The notes beneath the pieces are model-generated. The model was not told where the DNA came from and did no database searches. It saw only the letters and a program-made list of their open reading frames with translations. A stretch of DNA of 64,000 bases from assembly GCA_036267155.1 (NCBI GenBank), contig DATAWP010000082.1, positions 62,001-126,000 of the forward strand, given 5' to 3'. A program made the translations under genes and the position numbers. The DNA comes from PALSA-1353 sp036267155 (GTDB lineage: Bacteria; Planctomycetota; Phycisphaerae; Tepidisphaerales; Tepidisphaeraceae). Below are positions 8,426 through 16,135 of the stretch, piece by piece. The number at the start of each line of letters is the position of its first letter. The stretch's first letter is position 1.

Positions 8426-8692
8426 TCAGCGTGTAAAGAACTGATAGGCGCAACCCCCGGCGACGGCGACAAAGATCGTGCGCCAGAGCCACCGCCAGGC
8501 CGTGGACGCCTCGACGAGTTTGCTGACTTGCCAGAGCATTCCACTCTGAGGACCCTTGTCGCCTCCGAAGACCTGGCGGTCGAGCTTTTCAACGGTCGTC
8601 GCCACACGTGCGACCTGGCTGGAAAGCTTTATCAACTCGCCCCTCAAGTCATCCAGCGCGATGCGAAGTTCATGGTTTTCCTCTGAGGTCAT
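8426..8692 (-). CDS. Small coiled-coil membrane protein, holin/XhlA-like, 88 aa
   Basis: The ATG at 8692 has GAGG five bases upstream and is preferred over the in-frame ATG at 8713. Residues 5-45 form an amphipathic helix likely to be a coiled coil; residues 65-82 form one membrane-spanning helix rich in Trp, Ala, Val and Phe. That arrangement, coiled coil followed by a C-terminal membrane anchor, is typical of XhlA-type or other small phage lysis-accessory proteins. It precedes the beta-helix genes in the operon. Function is inferred from topology and context only. Confidence 0.55.
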   Translation of the reverse strand: MTSEENHELRIALDDLRGELIKLSSQVARVATTVEKLDRQVFGGDKGPQSGMLWQVSKLVEASTAWRWLWRTIFVAVAGGCAYQFFTR

Positions 8693-8805
8693 TTCATCCT
8701 CACGCTTGATCATTCAACCAGCGCGGTCCCGGCGCATCAGGGCCGCTTTTGGTGATCAAAATCGGGCCCGATTACCATCGCGATGAAGTCGAATGGTCCC
8801 GTCGC

Positions 8806-9015
8806 CTATGATGGCGCTTGCGGCGTTGCAGTCGCGGCGGAAGCGGCCTGGTGAATCTGGGTAGTTGGGATTGGCTGCTGACCTACCAGCGGCGCCAATG
8901 TGTTGAGCTGCGTCACGTCGTCGCTGTCAATGACGGCGCTTCCAACGGGAATCTGTGCCGGCTCGGCTTGGATGGCCGCGACAGCCGCTTGCGCGATAAT
9001 GCCTACCTGTGTCAT
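8806..9015 (-). CDS. Small hypothetical protein, 69 aa
   Basis: The ATG at 9015 is preceded by AGGAG at 8-nt spacing, so translation is likely despite the small size. The protein is rich in Ala, Gln, Pro, Val and Thr, has no charged clusters, and has a moderately hydrophobic N-terminus. No family was recognised. It lies between the 124-residue and 88-residue small genes on the same strand. Confidence 0.5.
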   Translation of the reverse strand: MTQVGIIAQAAVAAIQAEPAQIPVGSAVIDSDDVTQLNTLAPLVGQQPIPTTQIHQAASAATATPQAPS

Positions 9016-9197
9016 GTTAAATGCTCCTGTCAATCGAAATTCCAGAACAAGAACGGGAAAACCGCTGCTGCTCCTGCGAATGCCGTGTTTGTGAAGTTCA
9101 CCGAGCCGCATCATCGGATAGCCCCGGCGCTAAGGGTTCAACTTGGTCCTCTGTCAAACATTTACCGCACGGAGCGTAGCCGGCAATCATCAACGAA

Positions 9198-9572
9198 TCA
9201 GCCCGTGTGCTGGGACGTCGGCGATGCGGCGGTGCTGGGCGCAATGTTTGAATTGAGAGTCGTAGCAGCCGCCTGCAAACCCGTCGTCACCGCGTTCACG
9301 GTCTGCTGGGCGCTGGCGCTGGAAGTTGCACTATGTGCAACGATCCCCGCGATCACTCCAACCGCGCCAAGAATCCCCGCAACGATCGAGCCCCACGGCG
9401 CCGGAGCCGCCGCGGCCATTACTGGCGCCACCGCGCTCGTCACTGCGCTAACAGTGTCGAGCGCCTGAGTCGTCGGATTGTTCGGAGTCTGCAGAGATGC
9501 GCAAGCCGACGCCAGCGACAAAATGGCGACCGTGAATCCCATAATGCTCACAACAAAGATGCGGTTGGTCAT
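9198..9572 (-). CDS. Exported or membrane-anchored small protein, 124 aa
   Basis: The ATG at 9572 has GGGAG 5-6 bases upstream and is chosen over 9584. Residues 1-25 form a signal peptide ending ASAC, close to a lipobox although position -3 is Ala. Residues 60-80 form a second very hydrophobic Gly/Ala/Val/Ile segment. The rest is Ala/Ser/Thr rich. Taken with its position at the head of the tail operon it could be a lysis or envelope protein. Nothing more specific can be seen. Confidence 0.55.
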   Translation of the reverse strand: MTNRIFVVSIMGFTVAILSLASACASLQTPNNPTTQALDTVSAVTSAVAPVMAAAAPAPWGSIVAGILGAVGVIAGIVAHSATSSASAQQTVNAVTTGLQAAATTLNSNIAPSTAASPTSQHTG

Positions 9573-9693
9573 AATGACTCCCAAAGCAAGGCGATCGACT
9601 CAAACAGCGGCAGGGCGGACGCGGTAAGGAGGTGGACCGCGACAACCGCCCCGCCGCCAAGCGGTGCGCTCAAATCTGCCGTTTTAGTGCGGT

Positions 9694-9747
9694 CCCTCTA
9701 TTAGTGGGGCCAGGAGGTGAAAGTTTTGGACGTGTTTTTCAAAAAAA
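9694..9747. repeat. 54-bp repeat, left copy (junction of tail region and core genes)
   Basis: The segment matches 61251-61304 at 47 of 54 positions in the same orientation, starting with CCCTCTATTA and including GGACGTGTTTTT. It lies just upstream of the first gene of the tail-like operon. On the minus strand both copies include TAATAGAGGG. The 480-bp stretch 9573-10065 holds no convincing gene apart from this repeat. Confidence 0.72.
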
Positions 9748-10065
9748 TCGCCGGATTTACTTCAAAAATCTCCCGGGCGACGGCTTGGATGGCTTTAGTC
9801 TCAGGTAACGCTTCCCAAAAAAGTATCGGACTTAGATCGGCAGCCCGCTTCCCCCAACCCCGACGCACCGGATTTTGACCGCGCGCCCCGTTAAGCCTTG
9901 CCCATTTACTCATCGTCCTCGCCCCGAAACAAAATGCCAGGAACTTCACAGGTTGACACCGGCTCAGGACCGATCATAATCGCTGGTGTCTATATTGCCG
10001 ACGTGGGCCGCCAAACCTACGGGCGGGAGAGACCAATCGGAATACGGAGAAAGGCGGTCTGAGCA

Positions 10066-10494
10066 ATGGCCGGTCCCCAGTTCATTACTCCTAAATCAGT
10101 AGCCCCCTCTCGGTCCACCAAGCGATTCAAGCTGGCCGAGGCGAATCGGTCGCTCCCTCTGGTGCGCCGGATTGTGTCGGATATCGTAAAGACCCACGAT
10201 CAGATCACCACGCTGCAAACATCCCTCGACGGCGCCAAGTCCAAGGAGCAGCCCGTCCTGCAAACCCAACTCGACCGGGCCGTCGAACATCTGCAAAACT
10301 ACGTTGAAGAGCTGCACGATGTGGGCTGCGATCTGAAAGATTATCAGATGGGCCTGGTCGACTTCATCGGCCGACACCATGGACACGATGTTTGCCTCTG
10401 CTGGAAGCTGGGCGAAGAAACGATCTCCTATTGGCACGAAATCCAGACCGGCTTCGCCGGCCGCCAACCGGTGTCGGTCCTCGAAGAGGATTAG
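10066..10494 (+). CDS. DUF2203 family protein, 142 aa
   Basis: Residues 20-40 carry the family's N-terminal pattern (FKLAEANRSLPLVRRI), residues 45-100 an antiparallel helical pair, and the C-terminus the conserved block GLVDF...CWKLGE...YWHE...GF.GRQP. The length is normal for DUF2203. The biochemical role of the family is unknown; members are small cytoplasmic proteins. The gene ends four bases before the convergent stop of queE. Confidence 0.85.
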   Translation: MAGPQFITPKSVAPSRSTKRFKLAEANRSLPLVRRIVSDIVKTHDQITTLQTSLDGAKSKEQPVLQTQLDRAVEHLQNYVEELHDVGCDLKDYQMGLVDFIGRHHGHDVCLCWKLGEETISYWHEIQTGFAGRQPVSVLEED

Positions 10495-10498
10495 TCCC

Positions 10499-11194
10499 TC
10501 AAGTTCCTCGTCGGTTGCCATACAGTAGCACGTGCAATCTCGGGCAAAAGCGGAACGCTTCCTGCTTGCAAATGTCGCTGACCCACGCTGACCGCGCATC
10601 CAGTGTCGCCCGGTCCGTGCCCTCGGGCATCAATTGCACATCACTTGGCCGCCACCCCTTGAGCCGTTGCAGCAGATCGCGAATTTCCCTCAAATCCGCG
10701 GGCTGGCAAACGACAAATTTCAACTGAAAATCCGGCGACGTATCCATCAACTGCTGGATCACCTCGACGTTCAGCCGCTTTTCTTCATGCACGCGGGCAA
10801 ACCGCCCACCCTCCCGCTCTGTTGGCGTCGAATTCGACAGCTTTGGCGACAGGCTTGCCAAATCCAGCTTCACCACTGCGAAAACCGTCGCCGCCGTTTC
10901 GACTGTGATGTGATAATTGCGGGCCTTTAGTGCATCACACAGTTCCGCTAGATCCGGCATGATCATCGGCTCGCCCCCCGTGATCACCACATGCCTGCCC
11001 GAAAACTTTTCGACCCGCTGCACGATCGCACCTACAGGCACATCTTCTCCCTCGGCCTGCCAGCTCGCGTACGGCGTATCGCACCAAACGCACCGCAAAT
11101 TGCATCCGCTGGTCCGCACGAACGCCGAGGGAACGCCCATCAGCTTTCCCTCGCCTTGAATTGAAAAAAAGACTTCGGCCAACCGCACGGCCAC
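10499..11194 (-). CDS. queE: 7-carboxy-7-deazaguanine synthase (radical SAM)
   Basis: QueE converts 6-carboxy-tetrahydropterin to 7-carboxy-7-deazaguanine in queuosine and deazapurine biosynthesis, using S-adenosylmethionine and a [4Fe-4S] cluster. The cluster cysteines are C31, C35 and C38 (C-x3-C-x2-C). FFSIQGEG and SAFVRTSGCNLRC near the N-terminus and VVITGGEP around residue 70 are characteristic. The start is GTG at 11194 with AAGGA five bases upstream. The gene follows nth by 20 bases, so the two are probably co-transcribed. No other queuosine genes are visible nearby. Confidence 0.9.
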   Translation of the reverse strand: MAVRLAEVFFSIQGEGKLMGVPSAFVRTSGCNLRCVWCDTPYASWQAEGEDVPVGAIVQRVEKFSGRHVVITGGEPMIMPDLAELCDALKARNYHITVETAATVFAVVKLDLASLSPKLSNSTPTEREGGRFARVHEEKRLNVEVIQQLMDTSPDFQLKFVVCQPADLREIRDLLQRLKGWRPSDVQLMPEGTDRATLDARSAWVSDICKQEAFRFCPRLHVLLYGNRRGT

Positions 11195-11214
11195 CTCAAT
11201 CCTTCAGATGTTCG

Positions 11215-11901
11215 TCAGCGCGATTTCTCGCGCTCTGCCAGGATCTTCGGCCCGGTCGGACAATCTTTGAAAACCGCACATTTCTCACACGCCGGCCGCC
11301 GCGCCATGCAGATCGCCCGGCCATGGTAAATCAACAGGTGCGACCAAAGCGTCCACTGCTCTTGCGGAATCACTTCCATCAAATCCCGCTCGATCTTTTC
11401 CGGAGCGGCGTGCTGGGTCAAATTCAACCGTTGGCTCAGTCGCGCGACATGGGTATCGACCACCACGCCGGCATTTTTGTTGAACACACTACCGAGAACG
11501 ACGTTCGCCGTTTTGCGCCCCACTCCCGCCAGGTCCGTAAGGTCTTCCATCGTCTGCGGGACTCGCCCGCCGTGGCTTTTCAACAGTGAGGTAGCCATCG
11601 CGCGAATGCTTTTCGCCTTGTTGCGGTAGAACCCCGTTGATTGAATCTCCCGCTCCAATTCCCCCTCGGGCGATTTCGCAAAATCAGCCGCGGTCTTGTA
11701 TTTCTGAAAGAGACTTTTGGTCACCAGGTTCACCCGCACATCCGTACACTGCGCCGACAGGATTGTCGCCACTAGCAATTGCAGGGGTGTTCGATAGTTC
11801 AGGCTGCATTTGGCATCCGGATATACCGACTGAAGAACGCGCAAGATTCTCGCCGCGCGCTGGCGAGATTGCCGCAGCGTTTTGTTTGCTTTCTTGGCCA
11901 T
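11215..11901 (-). CDS. nth: Endonuclease III, DNA glycosylase/AP lyase
   Basis: Base-excision-repair enzyme that removes oxidised pyrimidines and cleaves at abasic sites. The helix-hairpin-helix region holds catalytic Lys130 (GVGRKTANVVL) and Asp149 (VVDTHVARL). A [4Fe-4S] loop is formed by C198, C205, C208 and C214 with the standard 6-2-5 spacing. At 228 residues it is the usual length with a short basic N-terminal extension. It starts 10 bases after the membrane protein gene at 11912-12484 and precedes queE. Confidence 0.95.
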   Translation of the reverse strand: MAKKANKTLRQSRQRAARILRVLQSVYPDAKCSLNYRTPLQLLVATILSAQCTDVRVNLVTKSLFQKYKTAADFAKSPEGELEREIQSTGFYRNKAKSIRAMATSLLKSHGGRVPQTMEDLTDLAGVGRKTANVVLGSVFNKNAGVVVDTHVARLSQRLNLTQHAAPEKIERDLMEVIPQEQWTLWSHLLIYHGRAICMARRPACEKCAVFKDCPTGPKILAEREKSR

Positions 11902-11911
11902 GGGATGAGTC

Positions 11912-12484
11912 TCACCCGCCGCTGTGGAACGTGATGGTACGGCTGATGCCGCCGCTGAATAGGATCATCCCGAGCAGCAAAAACACCAATACCATTAGCA
12001 GCATTTCACTTTCCCGCTGAAGGCGATCCAGCCGTTCGCTGGCTGGGTTGGCCTTATCCGGATCGTCCGCGTTGTCGATGAACGTCTGTCGCGATTCCAT
12101 TGCCCGCGGCCAGAGAAACCACCCGTCGTAAATGACGATCACCAGCGCTCCCAAAAAGAGCCCCGATCTCACGAACGCCGACGCCTTGTTCCACGGATCG
12201 GACAAATCAATCAGAAACCACTGTGAAGCCAGCGCCAAAAACAAAACCGCCGCACAGACGATTTCGATCCTCGCCAGCGCCGCGACGAGATTTCCCACGA
12301 TCGTCCCTGCCAGCAGCGTCGAATGCTGGCCGTCCAGATTGACGCTCAAGACATGCGGTAGAACCGGATTATTCTCTTTGACGGAGCGATGAATCGCCTG
12401 CGCCGCCACCCCGATGAACATCGCACCGCCGAACCACATCGACAGTGCCAGCCAGTACACCGTCTGCACGAGCTGAAATAACAT
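11912..12484 (-). CDS. Four-helix membrane protein, DUF4149-like, 190 aa
   Basis: The protein begins with a hydrophobic helix containing WFGGAMF, typical of DUF4149/CopD-related small membrane proteins. Further membrane segments lie near residues 60-85, 100-125 and 160-180, with a charged cytoplasmic loop around 130-155. It probably forms a four-helix inner-membrane protein of unknown function. It is in a minus-strand run from the sugar isomerase to queE. Confidence 0.68.
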   Translation of the reverse strand: MLFQLVQTVYWLALSMWFGGAMFIGVAAQAIHRSVKENNPVLPHVLSVNLDGQHSTLLAGTIVGNLVAALARIEIVCAAVLFLALASQWFLIDLSDPWNKASAFVRSGLFLGALVIVIYDGWFLWPRAMESRQTFIDNADDPDKANPASERLDRLQRESEMLLMVLVFLLLGMILFSGGISRTITFHSGG

Positions 12485-12532
12485 CCCCGAAGCGTAGAGG
12501 CGCGGACAAGAAAGTCAATCGTTGGCCATCTT

Positions 12533-12781
12533 TCATTTCGGCTTCGCGAAAAGAGCCTCCGGCTCGTGTCCAGACCGCGCTCGGGCAACGATCAACATTC
12601 GCCCGCCGGGGCGCAAACATTTGGCTATCTGTTCAGTCGCGCAAGTCCGAAGGGCCGGCGGCAACACCTGATGCGCGCACGCCTCGAAAATAAAATTAAA
12701 CGCGTCCGGCCACCGAGCCGGATTCGCGCAGGCGTCGGCCAACTGATAATCCGCTGTACTTGCACGGAACCGCGCGCCGCG
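12533..12781 (-). pseudogene. C-terminal remnant of a SAM-dependent methyltransferase
   Basis: Immediately after the moaE stop codon, and in the same frame, 82 more codons read through to 12533. The sequence contains DAFNFIFEACAHQVLPPALR and LRPGGRMLIVAR, matching motifs IV to VI of class I methyltransferases (FD-hEA-T.QVLP..LR ... L.PGG.LLVIAR). The SAM-binding motif I and the N-terminal half are missing and there is no ATG start; the only short start is TTG at 12742. It is best read as a degraded gene fragment. Confidence 0.6.
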
Positions 12782-13228
12782 CTACGGCTGTCTGCCACGG
12801 CCTTCCGCCCAGGTCGAGCTTCGATCCGACCAAACTTCCTTCTTCCAGATCGTCGCCTGCTTCTTGAGATCGTCGATCAGAAATCTGCATGCCCCAAACG
12901 CCTCAGCTCGATGCGGCGTCGATACGGCGATCAACACCGATGGCTGTCCAACATCGACCAATCCGGTTCGGTGCAGCATTACAATTCGACTGATCGGCCA
13001 GCGCCTCCGCGCATCTTCCGCCATTTGCCGCATCTGCGTCTCCGCCATCTCTGCGTATGCCTCGTAATCCAGCGCGACTAGCTCGCGGCCTTGCGCGTTG
13101 ACTTCTCCGCGCGTCGTTCCCAGGAATACAGCGATCGCTCCGCTGCCGTGATCGCCGACATCGCCGATCGCCGCGCCGATATCCAAAGCCGTCGATTGCA
13201 ACGCGATGATGTCGTTTTTCCGATCCAT
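12782..13228 (-). CDS. moaE: Molybdopterin synthase catalytic subunit
   Basis: MoaE transfers sulfur from the MoaD thiocarboxylate to precursor Z to make molybdopterin. Conserved points include FLGTTR near residue 35, YEAY at 55-58, LHRTG at 85-89, STPHR at 103-107 and a Lys-rich C-terminal block (K122, K129, K130) with the WKKE motif. The length, 148 residues, is normal. It starts three bases after moaD ends, so the subunits are made from one message. The other cofactor genes (moaA, moaC, moeA) are not in the window. Confidence 0.92.
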   Translation of the reverse strand: MDRKNDIIALQSTALDIGAAIGDVGDHGSGAIAVFLGTTRGEVNAQGRELVALDYEAYAEMAETQMRQMAEDARRRWPISRIVMLHRTGLVDVGQPSVLIAVSTPHRAEAFGACRFLIDDLKKQATIWKKEVWSDRSSTWAEGRGRQP

Positions 13229-13231
13229 CGC

Positions 13232-13477
13232 TCAACCTCCGCTGACGGGCGGGATCAGCGCCAATTCATCCCCATCGCGCAGAATCGTCGCCGGCTTGGC
13301 GTAGCACAGATTTACCGCGGCCGCGGTGCGCGGAAGCAACTCGACAATCCCCAAAAATCGCCGCCCCACTTCTTCCATCGCGGTCGCGACCGTCGCTCCA
13401 TCGGCCAGCTCAATCTCCGTCTGGGAAATCCCGCTACGATCCCGCAGAACGGCGAACATCCGCAGCCGAATTTTCAT
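13232..13477 (-). CDS. moaD: Molybdopterin synthase sulfur carrier subunit
   Basis: An 81-residue ubiquitin-like protein ending in Gly-Gly, the C-terminal pair that is adenylated and thiocarboxylated. The N-terminal strand (MKIRLRMFAVLRD) and the final DELALIPPVSGG are characteristic of MoaD. It acts with MoaE, encoded directly downstream, and lies 14 bases after the upstream isomerase gene. Confidence 0.92.
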   Translation of the reverse strand: MKIRLRMFAVLRDRSGISQTEIELADGATVATAMEEVGRRFLGIVELLPRTAAAVNLCYAKPATILRDGDELALIPPVSGG

Positions 13478-13491
13478 CCCAACCTCGATGT

Positions 13492-14517
13492 TTAACGATC
13501 AAACTGTGCATCGAATGCGATGGCTGACGGCTCAAAATCAACCCGTTTCACAAACGCCGCCGCCTCGGTCGCGCCGTGTTCGCGGTCCATTCGACTGTCC
13601 TCCCACTCCACGCTGAGCGGGCCGCCATATCCAACGTCATTGAGCGCCACGATGATCTCCTCGAAATTGATGTCGCCATGCCCGAGGCTGCGGAAATCCC
13701 AATACCGCCGCGGATCGGCGAACGACGCGTGTCCGCCGAACACCCCCACCGTGCCGTCGCCGTGGCCCCACCAGACATCTTTCATGTGCACATGATAAAT
13801 CCGCTTTGCAAACGTGCGGATGAATTTCACGTAATCCACTCCCTGATACCCCAGATGCGACGGATCGAAATTGAACCCGAACCGTTTGTGCCCCTTCACC
13901 GCCGCGATGGCTCGCTCGGCCGTGGCGATGTCGAACGCAATTTCCGTCGGATGCACCTCCAGCCCAAAATTCACGTCCGCCTTGTCGAACGCATCAAGAA
14001 TCGGCATCCACCGCCTGGCGAAATCATCAAACCCCTTCCGCCAGTATTTCTGGTCCGTCGGCGGAAACGCATAGATGCTGTGCCAGATGCTCGATCCGGT
14101 AAACCCGTTCACCACGGCCGGAAATCCGGTGGGCTCGGGCGCAGCATCAATGAACTTTCGGCACGCCTTGGCCGTGTCGATCATTCGCCTGGCCGCGCGC
14201 TTTCGGACGCCTTCGGCCTCCCCGTCGCCCCAGACATCCGGAGGCAGGATCGACTTATGACGTTCATCAATGTTGTCGCACACAGCCTGCCCCACGAGGT
14301 GCGCGCTGATCGCAAACGCCCGAAGGCCACTCCCGCGAAGAATCTCCCATCGGTCTTTGCAATAATTCTTATCCGACAACGCCGCCTGCACGTCGAAATG
14401 ATCGCCCCAGCAGGCCAGTTCCACCCCGTCGTAACCAAACTTTTTTGCCTTCTGGCAAACCTGTTGGAACTTCAGATCGGCCCACTGGCCAGTGAACAAG
14501 GTAACGGGTCGCGGCAT
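13492..14517 (-). CDS. Sugar phosphate isomerase/epimerase, xylose-isomerase-like TIM barrel
   Basis: The 341-residue protein has the AP endonuclease 2/xylose isomerase-like TIM-barrel layout. FGYDGVELACWGDHF is in the first beta-alpha unit, GLEVHPTEIAFD near residue 180, NFDPSHL at about 217, HVHMKD near 246, and LSVEWEDS near 310. The Glu, Asp and His residues at these strand ends would bind the metal. The start ATG follows AAGGAG. It is transcribed away from trpB and begins the moaD-moaE-nth-queE strand run. Substrate is unknown. Confidence 0.85.
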   Translation of the reverse strand: MPRPVTLFTGQWADLKFQQVCQKAKKFGYDGVELACWGDHFDVQAALSDKNYCKDRWEILRGSGLRAFAISAHLVGQAVCDNIDERHKSILPPDVWGDGEAEGVRKRAARRMIDTAKACRKFIDAAPEPTGFPAVVNGFTGSSIWHSIYAFPPTDQKYWRKGFDDFARRWMPILDAFDKADVNFGLEVHPTEIAFDIATAERAIAAVKGHKRFGFNFDPSHLGYQGVDYVKFIRTFAKRIYHVHMKDVWWGHGDGTVGVFGGHASFADPRRYWDFRSLGHGDINFEEIIVALNDVGYGGPLSVEWEDSRMDREHGATEAAAFVKRVDFEPSAIAFDAQFDR

Positions 14518-14586
14518 CGCGTCTCCTTATCAAATGTCGTCCGCCCACATCTTCAGCCCAGCGAATGAGACAATTCCGGTCGACGC

Positions 14587-14613
14587 TTGTCAATTGCGGG
14601 TTCGTGATACAAT
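14587..14613 (+). promoter_or_regulatory. Candidate trpB promoter adjacent to the start codon
   Basis: TTGTCA at 14587-14592 and TACAAT at 14608-14613 are separated by 15 nt, shorter than the ideal 17. TACAAT ends seven bases before the trpB ATG at 14621 and there is no Shine-Dalgarno sequence, so transcription would begin at or next to the start codon and the message may be leaderless. The spacing of 15 lowers confidence in the -35. Confidence 0.45.
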
Positions 14614-14620
14614 AAACCCA

Positions 14621-15820
14621 ATGAAAGCTGTTGGCGATTCTCTCCCCGATTCCTTCGGCCATTTCGGCGTTTACGGCGGCGTTTACGTCCCCGAGACCCT
14701 CGTCGGCGCCCTCACCCAACTCGAAGCCGAATACGCCAAGGCCAAATCTGACCCGGCTTTTCAACGCGATCTGGAATATTACCTGCGCGATTTCGTCGGC
14801 CGTCCGTCGCGGCTCTATTTTGCCCGCCGGCTCACCGAGCATTTCGGCGGGGCGAAAATTTATCTCAAGCGAGAAGACCTCAACCACACCGGCGCGCACA
14901 AGATCAACAACACCATCGGCCACGCACTGCTGACTCTGCGCATGGGGAAGAAGCGGGTCATCGCCGAGACCGGCGCGGGTCAGCATGGCGTGGCCACCGC
15001 GACGGCCGCGGCCGTGTTCAATCTCCAGTGCGATGTGTATATGGGATCGGAAGACATCCGTCGCCAAAGCCTCAACGTCTTCCGCATGCGCCTCATGGGC
15101 GCACGCGTCGTTGAAGTGACCAGCGGAAGCAAGACGCTGAAGGATGCCACCAACGAAGCGATGCGCGATTGGATGGGCTCCGTCCAGAATACGCATTACA
15201 TCATCGGAAGCGTGGTCGGACCGCATCCGTTTCCCATGATGGTGCGGGACTTCCAATCGGTCATCGGCCGCGAAGCGCGGGAACAATGCCTGGAACTCGA
15301 AGGCCGGTTGCCGAATTATATCTTGGCCTGTGTCGGCGGCGGAAGCAACGCGGCCGGCATTTTCGCGGCCTTTGTTCCCGATACGTCTGTCAAACTCATC
15401 GGCGTGGAAGCCGGCGGCCGCGGATCGGCCCTCGGCCAGCACGCCGCCACGCTCTGCGCCGGCCAGCCCGGCGTTCTGCACGGATCGCTCTCCTACGTCC
15501 TGCAGGATGAAGATGGACAAACCGCCGACGTTCACAGCGTATCCGCCGGTCTGGATTATCCCGGCGTCGGACCCGAGCACGCATATTGGAAAGACTCCGG
15601 CCGAGTGCAGTACGCCAGCATCACCGACCAGCAGGCGCTGGATGCGTTCCAGAAGGTTTCGCAGCTTGAAGGTATCCTTCCCGCCTTGGAATCGGCTCAT
15701 GCGTTCGCCTATCTCGAACAACTCGCGCCGTGCCTGCCCAAGGACCAAATCATCATCGTCAACCTCAGCGGCCGCGGCGATAAAGATTGCCAGGAAGTGG
15801 CGCGCCTGATCGGCAAATGA
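14621..15820 (+). CDS. trpB: Tryptophan synthase beta chain
   Basis: PLP-dependent enzyme that joins indole and serine to make tryptophan. The PLP lysine is K94 in HTGAHKINN, and GGGSNAAG binds the cofactor phosphate. The length, 399 residues, is standard. The ATG at 14621 is chosen over an upstream in-frame ATG at 14492 because homologues begin near DSFGHFGVYGG. There is no ribosome binding site, but a -10-like element lies seven bases upstream. trpA is encoded 316 bases downstream, separated by a small gene on the opposite strand. Confidence 0.97.
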   Translation: MKAVGDSLPDSFGHFGVYGGVYVPETLVGALTQLEAEYAKAKSDPAFQRDLEYYLRDFVGRPSRLYFARRLTEHFGGAKIYLKREDLNHTGAHKINNTIGHALLTLRMGKKRVIAETGAGQHGVATATAAAVFNLQCDVYMGSEDIRRQSLNVFRMRLMGARVVEVTSGSKTLKDATNEAMRDWMGSVQNTHYIIGSVVGPHPFPMMVRDFQSVIGREAREQCLELEGRLPNYILACVGGGSNAAGIFAAFVPDTSVKLIGVEAGGRGSALGQHAATLCAGQPGVLHGSLSYVLQDEDGQTADVHSVSAGLDYPGVGPEHAYWKDSGRVQYASITDQQALDAFQKVSQLEGILPALESAHAFAYLEQLAPCLPKDQIIIVNLSGRGDKDCQEVARLIGK

Positions 15821-15830
15821 TGATGCTCGA

Positions 15831-16112
15831 TTATCTTCCGCAAAGGGCTTTCAAAAGCGCCCACCAGGCCTGTCCTGCGGGAATAGTCAGGAAGACCGCC
15901 CCGAGGATCGGGCAAACAATGACCATCGCGTCCCCATTGGCTCGCGCGTTCATCGCCGTTGCGATGGCCTCGACGATGAGCCCCGTGCAGAGAATCGCGG
16001 CCACGAGCGAGGGCAGCACCCGCATCAGGCGGGAATTGCCGCTGTGCCGTGTTTCCCGAATCTTGTCGTCGCTCACGAAGCCTTGCATCAATTGATCCGT
16101 GACGCGTATCAT
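15831..16112 (-). CDS. Small membrane protein between trpB and trpA, 93 aa
   Basis: The ATG at 16112 is preceded by GGTGAG at about 7-nt spacing and gives two hydrophobic helices (about residues 32-52 and 62-85) after a polar N-terminus. No family was recognised. It is on the strand opposite to trpB and trpA, ends 11 bases from the trpB stop and starts 24 bases from the trpA start, so it interrupts what is usually a trpBA pair. Coding is plausible, not proven. Confidence 0.45.
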   Translation of the reverse strand: MIRVTDQLMQGFVSDDKIRETRHSGNSRLMRVLPSLVAAILCTGLIVEAIATAMNARANGDAMVIVCPILGAVFLTIPAGQAWWALLKALCGR

Positions 16113-16135
16113 CGCCGACTCACCGGAAACAGCCA

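Noticed and set aside
9701..9949. 82-codon minus-strand ORF (or 70 codons from 9913 with GAGG upstream)
   Set aside because: Its last 13 codons fall in the 54-bp repeat, no family is recognisable, and the other repeat copy has an unrelated frame upstream, so the match is better explained by the DNA repeat than by a protein.
14369..15748. 459-codon minus-strand ORF
   Set aside because: Antisense to trpB, which is unambiguous.
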